Positions 18,961 through 28,600 of a DNA stretch of 38,796 nt are shown here, piece by piece. The DNA is taken from positions 1 to 38,796 of the forward strand of contig JAFLTL010000003.1 of the NCBI GenBank assembly GCA_022510505.1, read 5' to 3'. The position numbers and the translations under genes were made by a program. The notes under the pieces were generated by a model. The model saw nothing but the letters and a program-made list of their open reading frames with translations. It was not told the DNA's origin and did no database searches. The stretch comes from Muribaculaceae bacterium. GTDB lineage: Bacteria; Bacteroidota; Bacteroidia; Bacteroidales; Muribaculaceae. Positions within the stretch are counted from its first letter, which is position 1. Each line of letters opens with the position of its first letter.

Positions 18961-21273
18961 TTACTGGAGTGTTATCGTAATCTCCAAAGTTACGACATAT
19001 TGTTTGCCTTTGAGCGTGTAAACGAGCTGAGGCGTTTGTGTGCCGCTGGTTCCGGGTTCGTATTGACCTTCATAAGGCATCATACCCCAAGGAATGTCAT
19101 TGAGTGTTTCGAACTCGATATAGCTGTAGGCGTTGGAACCCCAACCCACACTATAACCTTCTTGCGATACCCACCAGCCGTAGGCGTTGGTGTTGCTGCG
19201 ATAAACGAAGGTTCCGTCGGGTTGTTTCAGTCTCATGACGATCTTGCCCTCAACCGGTTCTTTGGTTCCGACAAACAGACCTTCGATTTCCTGTGGCTGT
19301 AGGTGGAATGCCTGAGCCAGTTCACGATGGTTAACACCGTCAAACGAGCCCATACCGTAGGTAGCCTGGTCGTAGGGTGCGGTCAAATTGATGCTTACCG
19401 TAGCATCGCCCATCGGAATGTTATAATCGATGTCAAACTCGTTGTAGGCACCTTGAACTTTAGCACCTTCGAGCCAGAACTTGTAGGGGAACTGATAGTC
19501 GTTTCTTTCCTCTTCATCCCAAGGACATCCGACATATTCTTCGGGTGAACCCTGAACAACGAGATAAAGAATTTCGGCATCGGCAGGTATAGTGAATGAC
19601 AGCAAGCCGTTGCGGTCACGACCAATCGAGCTGTAGGTTCTCTTTCCGTTACCGTAGGCAACAAATCCGTAGCGCCATCCTGCAACTGCATCCTGTGCAG
19701 CCACGATAGAAGCGAGATCGGCCGGCACTTCACCGTTGAAGAAGTCGGGAGCGACGAGACCTCCTACATTGTAGTGGTCAAGTTGACCTTTGACAACATA
19801 ATCGCCATTGATGTAGTTACCCGGGTCGTTAGCGTTCAGCGGCGAAGCAGTTGGTAGTCCTTCGAAGCGGAGTGTAACCGATTCACCGGGTGTGAAGTTA
19901 AGTCGGATGACGTTGAAACCTGTAGCTCCGGGACATGACGAATAAGCCACCTGATAGGAGCCGTCGTCATTGTTCATGAGGTTTGTCGAATAAACGTCGG
20001 AAACATAGTATTGTTTCTGAGCCGGCAGGTTATCGATGTCGAATGTAGCCATGCGAAGAGCATAGTCGGCGAGTTCATCACGGGTGAGCTGCCAGAAACC
20101 TCCGTTGTACAGGTTCGTGTAGGTTTCGATAGCATCCTGAGGATAATGGTTGTTTTTCCAGATAGCAGCAAAAGCGTCAACACCATGTTTGTTCACCCAG
20201 TAGCTCTGTAGCCAGTAGGAAGCATAACGCATCCACTCGTGGTGGAAATGGCGATGGGCGTTAGGAGCCCATGAACCGAAGTCGCTGTTGAACATCTCGT
20301 CGGGATAAGTCTGGAATGCCTGCCATTGTGCACACTGTTCCCAGTATCCGCAACCTTGTCCATCCCATGGATTATAACGGAATCCTGTTGTGAAATCGTA
20401 GGGTTCACCCTGAAGAATCTTGTCACAATAAACCTGATATTGGAACGAGTGACCGATTTCATGTCCGATGACCCAACCTACAGGTTGCATTGTCGAGGGT
20501 GTTACCCAAAGAGCTCCAATCACGTCGTCATACCCCGAGCCTGTAGCAACCCACCATTCGGGAGTCGGATCAAGGATGTAGATCTGCATTTTATACTGGT
20601 CAAGATAGCTCTTGCCCTGTCCCAGATCGGCCATGTGGAGATAATTGACGTTAGAGTCGAAGAACATTTCGGCCTTTTCGAGTAGGTCACTGATGTTTAC
20701 AGCATCGGTTCCGAGCGAAGCAGCTCCCGGGTCTTTGCCGAAATAACTTGCATCCCAGAACACGAAGAAGTGGTCGCTCTGAGCGTAGTTGAAGAACGAG
20801 AAATTAGCATCGGAACGCAGGATGTTCTGTCCGTACTGTGAATTTGGGAAGAACTTGTCGTAATCGGGAATCGAAGCGGGATCGAGAATCTCGAAGTCGG
20901 CAGCGCTTTGACTGACACTGAAAGTCTGAGTCTGTCCCTCGGCAGTCAGAATGAGGTTTGCCGAGCGTGCGAATCCTGTTCCGTTGTCTGTGGCAGTCAG
21001 TATAATATTTTCAATGCCACCTGTACCCTTCGACGGAGTAAAGGAGAGCCATGAAGCGTCGGCTTCATTTTCCAAAGCCAAGTTCCAGACAGTTCTAATC
21101 GATACTTTTATAGTGTCCCGAGCATCGGTTCCTGCCAGATTGAAACTTGTTGGATTTCCGGGATTGACGATGATGTAATCTCCATTGAAATTTACATCGT
21201 CATCATCGTTGCAGGCGGTTAGGCCGAAGCCTAACACTGCCGCAAACAATGTTCCATATAATAGTTTTTTCAT
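18961..21273 (-). CDS. Surface lipoprotein: BACON + HExxH (DUF6055-like) + DUF4859-like domains
   Basis: A 770-residue lipoprotein. The lipobox LTAC acylates Cys21, followed by NDDDD, a strong Asp-rich surface export signal. Residues ~35-130 form a BACON-like beta-sandwich ending 'QTQTFSVSQSAADF'. The next domain has HEIGHSF with His271, Glu272 and His275, and Glu312 in YWEQCAQW as the probable third zinc ligand, giving a gluzincin-type HExxH...E site with a longer spacer than its paralogue at 16170-17522. The C-terminal ~150 residues (from about 620) have the DUF4859-like pattern, including ELAQAFHL, WWVSQEGYSVGWG and a terminal VTLEITITL strand, as repeated five times in the gene just upstream. 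It is separated by 6 bp from that gene. I infer a surface enzyme that binds glycan and cuts the attached protein; catalysis is not demonstrated. Confidence 0.8.
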   Translation of the reverse strand: MKKLLYGTLFAAVLGFGLTACNDDDDVNFNGDYIIVNPGNPTSFNLAGTDARDTIKVSIRTVWNLALENEADASWLSFTPSKGTGGIENIILTATDNGTGFARSANLILTAEGQTQTFSVSQSAADFEILDPASIPDYDKFFPNSQYGQNILRSDANFSFFNYAQSDHFFVFWDASYFGKDPGAASLGTDAVNISDLLEKAEMFFDSNVNYLHMADLGQGKSYLDQYKMQIYILDPTPEWWVATGSGYDDVIGALWVTPSTMQPVGWVIGHEIGHSFQYQVYCDKILQGEPYDFTTGFRYNPWDGQGCGYWEQCAQWQAFQTYPDEMFNSDFGSWAPNAHRHFHHEWMRYASYWLQSYWVNKHGVDAFAAIWKNNHYPQDAIETYTNLYNGGFWQLTRDELADYALRMATFDIDNLPAQKQYYVSDVYSTNLMNNDDGSYQVAYSSCPGATGFNVIRLNFTPGESVTLRFEGLPTASPLNANDPGNYINGDYVVKGQLDHYNVGGLVAPDFFNGEVPADLASIVAAQDAVAGWRYGFVAYGNGKRTYSSIGRDRNGLLSFTIPADAEILYLVVQGSPEEYVGCPWDEEERNDYQFPYKFWLEGAKVQGAYNEFDIDYNIPMGDATVSINLTAPYDQATYGMGSFDGVNHRELAQAFHLQPQEIEGLFVGTKEPVEGKIVMRLKQPDGTFVYRSNTNAYGWWVSQEGYSVGWGSNAYSYIEFETLNDIPWGMMPYEGQYEPGTSGTQTPQLVYTLKGKQYVVTLEITITLQ

Positions 21274-21279
21274 ATTCTC

Positions 21280-23838
21280 TTATCGGTTTCTGTGAACAAT
21301 CTGTTTTAAGGATTTCATTATCGCTGAACGGGAATAGGCAGCAGCCTGTGCTTCGCCATCCTGTGGATCACCTACGATTGTGATGTTGAACGTGAAGGTA
21401 TACTTCTTGTCGTTTGCATAGAGACCGTAGACTACGGTGTATTCGTCACCAAGCTTGCAGGTGTACTCACCGTCCCAGAGGTCCATCACTCCAACATAAA
21501 GTGTGTACTCGTCTTCGGGCCATTCTTCATCGTAGCCGTAGTAGCTGATGAACACGCGTCCGTCGGGTCCCCATCCGTCCAGTGTGCCCGTTGCGCCATA
21601 CCAGTAGGCGGGGTCCTGACCCTGATAAACGGCCGAACCGTCGGGTAGCTGGGCGAATGTCAAGGCTTGCGAGAGGTCGCTGATACCAAGTGCACTCTTA
21701 ACTGCTTCGGAATCGAATTCATAGTAACCGCTCTCGTAAGGAGTATTCCAGTCACAGTCCATGTCGATCACTTCGTTGCCAACGTTTGTGGCTGCGTTGA
21801 TGAGAGCCTCATAGTCGGTTCCTGCAACAAAACCTTCGTCCTCGGCGCCAATTTGCCAGTTGATGTTCAGCAAGGCGATGTTTTCGCCGGCTTTGAAGCC
21901 GAACACCACGGGGATGACTGTTCCATCGGTATAATCCATTTCGTAGATTTCGGGCATCATGCCAACTGCGAGAGTGTTGTAACCGTCACCCTCCAAATCG
22001 GCTGTCGGGTGATATTCCACAAACATCACGGCAACTCCCCAGTTCTGTATCGAACCGTCGAGACCATACCAGAAACCGTTGCCTGCTGTATAGTCGCGTG
22101 TGTAACTTCCATCGGCTGCCACTCCAATAACCTGAGCGTTGTTCAAGTCGGAGATACCGAGACGGGCTGCGATATCGGCTGCGTCTATTGGCAACAGTGC
22201 GGTTGAATAATCGTCGCGATAGGCCTGCTTGACATTGTAGCTTGTTTCGTAGACAACTGTTCCTTCAACGGGTGTTGGAGCAACGAAACCTTCATCCTCG
22301 TCGCCAAGCTGCCAGTTGATGTTCAGCAGAGCGACTTTTTCGTTGGCATACATACCAAGTTTGACAGGAACAACCTGACCGGCTTCATAACCACGTTCCA
22401 AAATGTCGGGGTGAATACCAACAGCAAGGTTGTTATACTCGTCGTCCTCGGGATTACCTCCATAGTATTCGATGAAGATAACCGATTCTCCACCCCAAAC
22501 ACCGATAGAACCGTCGGCATTGAAATAGAAACCTGCATTTGCAGTTCCATCTTTTGTCAGTTTGCCATTCTCATCGTAGGCCACTACGGCAACTTCATTG
22601 AGATCGCTGACTCCCAATGCGGCTACGATGTCATTGACAGGAAGTGGTAATAAAGCGGTTGAATAATCGTTACGATAGGCCTGAGTAACATTGTAAACGC
22701 TTTCGTAAACAACATTATCCACGATTTCAGCAGCAGCACCAACCACAATGTGTACGTTGAGTTCAACGATATTGCCACCGTAGGTTGCAGCACAATGGAT
22801 TGTCACTTCGCTACCCTCAACGAATACTCCTGGCATTGGAGCAGCCGAGAAGGCTTCGACATATTCGTCGGTTGGGAAGCACATGAAGACTGATGCCTCG
22901 TCGCCCCATGAACCCTTATAACCGTCCTGACCGAACCAGAAACCGCCGTTTCCGCGTCCGTCACCTGCATCTTGTTCCTGGAAGTAGGAACCGTCGGGGT
23001 TAAGAGCCACCCACTGCAGATCGGCCCATGAAGGAGCACCAAGGAGACTAACGATATTATCGATGTCGACAGGAATATCAGAAGTTTCATAACCTCCGTT
23101 GTATTCAATGGAACCTTCAATGTCTAATGTAGCGACAACCTTACCTTCGATCTCAGGCATTTCACCGACATATACGATTATCACGATAGCGGCACGATAG
23201 GTAATGTCATTGGCATCGGAATATTTCAATGCCTCGATAACCTTGACTACTTCACCGTCGTAGAGCATACCGGGATATTGTCCCAGGTCACAATAGAGAA
23301 CACCTTTTTCGAGGTCGGCATAGATAGATGTGTAGACAGCCTCGTCATTGTTTGCATAGTTCCATTCGCAAACGTCACCCTTTGAGTTCCACCAGTGACC
23401 CCATCCATAAAAACCTCCGGCCTGTGTTTGTGCGCCCAGGTTGTCTTCGTGGGTCGTTCCTTCGATTGCAAAGGCTGTAAACTCGGGATAACCGGGCTTG
23501 TAGTCGTCGTCCTGCCATAGATTCTGGATTGACTGAAGAACCTGTTCATCGGTCAAGCCGAATGTCTTCGCTATGGCATGGTGGTCAATAGTCAGCAATT
23601 CTCCATCATAAGAAGAGGCGCTGGCAATCAGGTTGACTTCTATTGTCAAGATAGTGTCGGCATTGATCACGTTCCTCAGAGAGTCGCGGATAGCCTGCTG
23701 TCGCGCAAGCTCATTGAGCTCGTCATCGGTCAGTACGTGGGCTTTTGAGAAATCGGTGTTGTCACCGCATGAAACGGCACCTAATCCCAGAAGCATGAAA
23801 ACGACCGGCAACAGAAATATATATTTAAATTTTTTCAT
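21280..23838 (-). CDS. Lipoprotein with five tandem DUF4859-like repeats, likely surface glycan-binding protein
   Basis: An 852-residue lipoprotein (lipobox AVSC, Cys24, then GDNTD). After a short Glu/Arg-rich helix, the rest is about five beta-rich units of 130-185 residues (roughly 45-230, 232-372, 375-515, 523-665, 685-825). Each has an 'xxALGxSDLN' segment, a 'GFWFGxDGSIxxWG' Trp/Gly segment and a closing 'ALLNINWQxG' strand. The pattern matches what I know as DUF4859, and the same module ends the HExxH protein downstream. Its position directly after SusD is that of SusE/SusF or SGBP proteins, and aromatic-rich repeats fit multivalent glycan binding. No catalytic motif is seen. Units 3 and 4 are near-duplicates at DNA level. 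It is followed 6 bp later by the BACON-HExxH gene. Confidence 0.75.
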   Translation of the reverse strand: MKKFKYIFLLPVVFMLLGLGAVSCGDNTDFSKAHVLTDDELNELARQQAIRDSLRNVINADTILTIEVNLIASASSYDGELLTIDHHAIAKTFGLTDEQVLQSIQNLWQDDDYKPGYPEFTAFAIEGTTHEDNLGAQTQAGGFYGWGHWWNSKGDVCEWNYANNDEAVYTSIYADLEKGVLYCDLGQYPGMLYDGEVVKVIEALKYSDANDITYRAAIVIIVYVGEMPEIEGKVVATLDIEGSIEYNGGYETSDIPVDIDNIVSLLGAPSWADLQWVALNPDGSYFQEQDAGDGRGNGGFWFGQDGYKGSWGDEASVFMCFPTDEYVEAFSAAPMPGVFVEGSEVTIHCAATYGGNIVELNVHIVVGAAAEIVDNVVYESVYNVTQAYRNDYSTALLPLPVNDIVAALGVSDLNEVAVVAYDENGKLTKDGTANAGFYFNADGSIGVWGGESVIFIEYYGGNPEDDEYNNLAVGIHPDILERGYEAGQVVPVKLGMYANEKVALLNINWQLGDEDEGFVAPTPVEGTVVYETSYNVKQAYRDDYSTALLPIDAADIAARLGISDLNNAQVIGVAADGSYTRDYTAGNGFWYGLDGSIQNWGVAVMFVEYHPTADLEGDGYNTLAVGMMPEIYEMDYTDGTVIPVVFGFKAGENIALLNINWQIGAEDEGFVAGTDYEALINAATNVGNEVIDMDCDWNTPYESGYYEFDSEAVKSALGISDLSQALTFAQLPDGSAVYQGQDPAYWYGATGTLDGWGPDGRVFISYYGYDEEWPEDEYTLYVGVMDLWDGEYTCKLGDEYTVVYGLYANDKKYTFTFNITIVGDPQDGEAQAAAYSRSAIMKSLKQIVHRNR
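21840..22751 (-). repeat. Intragenic tandem duplication, 456-bp period
   Basis: Two adjacent copies in the DUF4859-repeat gene keep near-identical DNA stretches exactly 456 bp (152 codons) apart. GCCAGTTGATGTTCAGCA is at 21855 and 22311, and GCGGTTGAATAATCGT is at 22199 and 22655. The encoded repeats share (V)VYExxYNVxQAYRxDYSTALLP and LLNINWQxGxEDEGFVA. The copies look like a recent in-frame duplication; the outer units are far more diverged. Boundaries are approximate. Confidence 0.85.
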
Positions 23839-23867
23839 TGCTCTGTGTAATGATTAAGAATTCTCAA

Positions 23868-25586
23868 TTAATAACCGGGATTCTGTTGAAGTGTGATATT
23901 CGCTTTCATAGCGGTGTAAGGAATGTTGAACACTTCATAGTGACTGTCGGTGGTGGCGTCCTTGCAGAACCAGGATTTTCCGGTGAACACACTGCGACCG
24001 TCGGTCATTGTGAAACGGCGAAGGTCTTGTTTACGATGGAATTCACCGCAGAATTCCCAACCGAGATCATCCAGAAGACCACCCAAAACGATATCCGAGC
24101 CGCCTTCACTGGTGCGGATGTGGTTGGACCAATCGAGATAACCGGCTGCATCATCGTCGGTTGCATATTCATCATGTCCATAGACGTAGCATGAACCACC
24201 CTTGAGGTCGGCAACTGTTCTTGTTGCCATGGCGGTGTTTGTTGGGAACGAACGGCGACGCACCTGTGTAACGAGGTCGGCAGCTGTTTGTTCGTCTTGT
24301 CCCAAACGGAGCAGACACTCGGCCTTCATCATCAGCACGTCGGCATAACGGTAAACAACCTGGTCGGTAGCTGCTGCTCCGAACGAGTTACCGCATTGCA
24401 TTTCATATTTATTCAGGCGATAACCCTCCTGAAGGAAGCAACCGGGCCTATCCACCGAGTGTAGATTGTAGGAAAGTGTCAGGATTCCTGTTCCTGTCCA
24501 GTCATGCATGCCGTAGTAGATGTAGTCGCCCGAGTTGGGTGTATAGCTACCGTCGGAGTTCTTCACAGCAGTTCTGAGCTGTCCGCCGAGCCATGTGTCG
24601 GTGAAACGCTGGTCGTTGGGATGATATGTGTCAAGGAACTGAGGAATTGCAGCCGATGCATTGTAGGCAGCGCAGCTGGTTTCCCAAGCGGCACGCATCG
24701 GTTCGGAGAAACAGAACGCGTTCCATCCGTAGTGAACGGCATGTGTATTGTCCTGAGGAATATAGAAAATAACCTCTTTACAGTCGGAGATGTCAACCTT
24801 GAACGGTTCGAGATAGGTTGTTGCCAAGGAATATTTGTTCATGGCAATGATCTCGTTCAGTTCGTTCAATGCAGCCTGATAGCCGTCGTTGCCCGATGTT
24901 CCGAGATAGGTGTTCTTGTTAAGATAAAGTTTTGCCAAGGTCATCATTGCCGCAGCCTTGTTGCCCCAGCCGTTACCCATGTCCTCCTGGATGTTTTCCT
25001 TGATGAATTTGAATTCGTCGACAAGCCAGTTATAGAGGTTTTCTACTCCAACCTGTTGTGGCAGGTAGCCGGGTTCAACATCCTGAGTTGTCTGTAGGGG
25101 TACGTTTCCGTAGTTGTCAAACAAATGGTAGTAGAACATTCCGCGGAAGAAGCGAGCTTGTGCAAGATTTTGCAGTCCTGCACCCTGAGCTTCGGCCAAT
25201 TGGTCGCAAACAAGGTTTGCATAGGCGATACCCTGGTAGGCACGTTCATAGGGAGCCTGAATTTGTCCGACCTCAGTTCCCCAGTCGTGTTTGTGCAGAT
25301 TGATGTAGGCATCACCCCATCCGAAAGCTACACGCGCGGGAACGACATACTGGTCGGTTACTTCTTCAACGAGCTGTCCCAAGGGGAACCAGTCGCCGAT
25401 GATGAAATAGCGATACTGAGCAACCGCAGCTCCAAGAATCAGAGCGAGGTCAGATTCGTTGGTCAAATCGACATTCGTGTCGTTGAGTGAGTCATAGAGA
25501 TTCTCGTCGAGATTGGTGCAGGCACCTGTTGAGAGTAGGCCCGCTGCAAGAAGACTCCAGACACTTTTCTTAATTATATTTTTCAT
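23868..25586 (-). CDS. SusD/RagB-family starch-binding-like outer membrane lipoprotein
   Basis: A 572-residue protein from the ATG at 25586; an upstream ATG at 25601 adds only MIIKT and crowds the SusC stop. Lipobox STGAC acylates Cys23, followed by TNLDENLYD, the usual SusD N-terminus. Typical helical tetratricopeptide-like features are present: 'QAPYERAYQGIAYANLVCDQL', 'LAQARFFRGMFYYHLFDNYGNVPL', 'KAAAMMTLAKLYLNKNTYLGT' and the late 'YRYADVLMMKAECLLRLGQDE'. The C-terminal RRFTMTDGR and ending 'TLQQNPGY' are also characteristic. It forms the lid of the SusC transporter, capturing oligosaccharides at the cell surface. It lies 21 bp after SusC and 29 bp before the DUF4859-repeat protein. Confidence 0.96.
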   Translation of the reverse strand: MKNIIKKSVWSLLAAGLLSTGACTNLDENLYDSLNDTNVDLTNESDLALILGAAVAQYRYFIIGDWFPLGQLVEEVTDQYVVPARVAFGWGDAYINLHKHDWGTEVGQIQAPYERAYQGIAYANLVCDQLAEAQGAGLQNLAQARFFRGMFYYHLFDNYGNVPLQTTQDVEPGYLPQQVGVENLYNWLVDEFKFIKENIQEDMGNGWGNKAAAMMTLAKLYLNKNTYLGTSGNDGYQAALNELNEIIAMNKYSLATTYLEPFKVDISDCKEVIFYIPQDNTHAVHYGWNAFCFSEPMRAAWETSCAAYNASAAIPQFLDTYHPNDQRFTDTWLGGQLRTAVKNSDGSYTPNSGDYIYYGMHDWTGTGILTLSYNLHSVDRPGCFLQEGYRLNKYEMQCGNSFGAAATDQVVYRYADVLMMKAECLLRLGQDEQTAADLVTQVRRRSFPTNTAMATRTVADLKGGSCYVYGHDEYATDDDAAGYLDWSNHIRTSEGGSDIVLGGLLDDLGWEFCGEFHRKQDLRRFTMTDGRSVFTGKSWFCKDATTDSHYEVFNIPYTAMKANITLQQNPGY

Positions 25587-25607
25587 AGTCTTTATGATCA
25601 CGGGATA

Positions 25608-28600
25608 TTAGAATTGGAATGACATGCCAACAGTGTAGCTGCGGGTTGTCGGATATTTATCGCGGTCGTCGATACCGGGAGCCATGAAATAGTTGCTGAC
25701 CTCGGGGTCGATTCCACTATATTTAGTGATGTAGAAAAGGTTGTTGGCCGATCCGTAGACACGGAGATTCTTGATGAACTTCGTGACAGCACCTTTCAAA
25801 GGAATGGTGTAGCCCAGAGTGATGTTCTGCAGTTTGAAGAAATCACCTTTTTCAAGATGTTCGCTCCAGAATCCTTGACCCATAGCGATTGAACGTGTAA
25901 CCATCATGCGGCTGCCATCGGCATTATAAACCGGATTTCCTTCGCGGTCAATGACCGGTTGCAGGTCGGCAGCGCTCTTCAAACGGTTATAGGCAATCGA
26001 GTTGTTTTCATAGAAACAACGCATTGTGTTCAGAATCTTGTAACCGAACTGACCGGTGAATTGCAAAGCGAGGTCAAATCCTTTGTAGCGCAGTGTGTTG
26101 TTCCAACCGAGAATCAGTTTCGGAGCACCGCTGCCAAGTCTCTGGCGGTTTTCCTCGGTGTTGAGGTTTGCGTTAAAGGGTTTCAGCACCCAGTTTCCGT
26201 TATCGTCTTTTGCTTCAACCAAAGCGAAACCGTCCTTGTCGTAACCGGCAAATTTCAATCCCCAGAAATCACCGAAGCTTTGACCGACCTCCATGCAGTG
26301 GGTAGGAACTGAAATAGGATCGCTCACACCTCCGAGATAACCGTCAAAGTTATCGGTCTCATAAAGGTCGTTGCTAAGTTTCAGGAGTTTATCCTTATTG
26401 TGGGATAATGTTAAAGTGGTTTCCCAAGAGAAGTCGCGGGTTTGAACCGGAATACCGGTAATAGCGAGTTCCACACCGATGTTACGCAGCGAACCTACGT
26501 TATAAAGAGTATAGCTGAACATGTTCGGTGGCACGGGAACAACATAGTTGTAGAGGAGGTCGTCGGTGGTCTTGACATAGAAGTCGAGACTACCGTGCAG
26601 GCGATCGTTGAAGAAACCGTAGTCGACACCGAAGTTCCACTCCTTGGTTGTTTCCCATTTCAAGTCGGGGTTATAGTTCTGAACCACCTCGAGAGTCTTG
26701 ATCCATTCGCCGTCGGGGGTCATGATATCTCCCCAACCAGCGAAGTTATAGAGATACTGCGAGAGGTAGGAAGCGGTCGGGGTAATACCGGTCACACCAT
26801 AACCAATGCGGAGACGCAAATTGTCGAGCCATCCGTGGGTATCTTCCATGAATTCCTCGTTCATGATGTTCCATCCAAGTGAAACCGAAGGGAATGTTGC
26901 CCATTTGCGGTTTTTACCGAATTTCGAGCTACCCTCGTGGCGAAGTGAAGCCAGGATGTTGTATTTGTTGTCGTAACCGTAGCTGACACGTCCGAAGAAA
27001 CCGATGAGTTTGTCATCGTTTCTCCATGAGCTCATTGAAGCGTGGCGGTCTTCCTCGGTCAGGAACGAACCGTTTCCGAGATTGTTCCACTTGTAGCTCA
27101 AAGTCGAGAAGTTACCGTTACCGGCCGAGAATCCTTCGTAATCGTTATAGTTATAGCTGTAACCAAGTAGAGCCTCGAAACGATGTTTCAAACCAAAATT
27201 CTTGAAATATTTTGTTGTCAATTCAAGATTTTTGTGGGTTGAGGTGCTTTCTCCCTTTGAAGCATAACCGTTATAATCTTTCTGCTGGGCAAGAGTATAA
27301 TAGTCGGGAGAAGTGAAAGTTTCAGACAATCCTTTGTTTTCACCCCAAGATAGCATCAGGTTGGTTTGCCATCCCTTGATTGGCTCAACTGTGATGTTGC
27401 CCACCATTTGGGTGAATCGGTTGATTGAGTGACCCTCTACCTCGTTAAGAATTTCAACGGGGTTGTAGTACTGATACTGTGAGAAATCCTCATAGTAACT
27501 TCCGTCGGCGTTGTAGACCGGTTCGGAAGGATTATGAATAATTGCCTGACGATAGGCATAAGCTGCGTTTCCGTTGGCCGCCGAGTTTTTCTGGCGTCTT
27601 GTCAACAGGTTGAAGTTGAATTTAAGGATATCGTCCCAGAGATACTGGGTATAGTCCAACTGCATTCTGAGGTTGGAGTTGTCGGTGTTCCTGATGATAC
27701 CTTCTTCGTAGTTGTAGGCGACATTTGCTGCATAGGTAGCGTTGCGGTTACCTCCGCTAACTTGGAATGAATGGTTCTGAGTGAAACCGCTCTTTCGTGT
27801 GATAGCTTTCAGCCAGTCGGTGTCATATCCTCTGTAGGCTTGTGAAGTGCGACCGTAAAGGATATCCTCGGTTGTCATGAAGTCGGCTTTCTTGGTCCAG
27901 TTGCTCCATGAGAAATAGTTGGAGTAGGAAGCTTCGGCATGTGAAGTGTCTCCACGCTGACCTGTTTTGGTTGTGATCAAAATCACACCGTTGGCACCAC
28001 GTGTACCGTAGATAGCGGCTGCGGAAGCATCTTTCAGAACGTCGATCGACGCGATGTTTTCAGGAGCCACTGTGTTCAGGCTACCTTCAATTCCGTCGAC
28101 AAGGATAAGCGGAGTCAAGTCACCGACAACTGTGGTGATACCGCGCAAACGGATATCGGACGTTGCAGTTGGGTTACCTGATGCTTTCACGATTGACAAA
28201 CCGGCGATCTTACCCTTGATAAGGTCGGCTGCATCGCCAATCTTACCCTGAGCGAAATCTTCGGCTTTGACCGAAGCGACAGCCGAAGTAACATCGGCTT
28301 TACGCTGTGTACCGTAACCGATAACCACGATTTCATCCATAACTTTGGAATCGGGTTCCATCTTAACTTCTATCGATGTGCGGCCATCAACCTTAACATA
28401 TTCGGTTCTATAGCCCACATAGCTCAACACAATTTCGGCGTCGGGAGGACAAGTGATGACGAAGTGACCATCAAGGTCGGTAGCCTGACCGATAGATGTG
28501 CCTTTCACGAGCACACTCACACCGATCATGGGTTCGCCAGTCTCGTCTACTACCGTACCACTAACTTTGACATCGGGTGCCGGTGCCGTTAAAGGCAGCG

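Noticed and set aside
21667-22206. 179-codon + strand frame opposite the DUF4859-like repeats
   Set aside because: Cys/Val-rich shadow reading of the repeat codons.
24504-25097. 197-codon + strand frame inside susD
   Set aside because: Antisense shadow of a strongly supported SusD gene; no domain resemblance.
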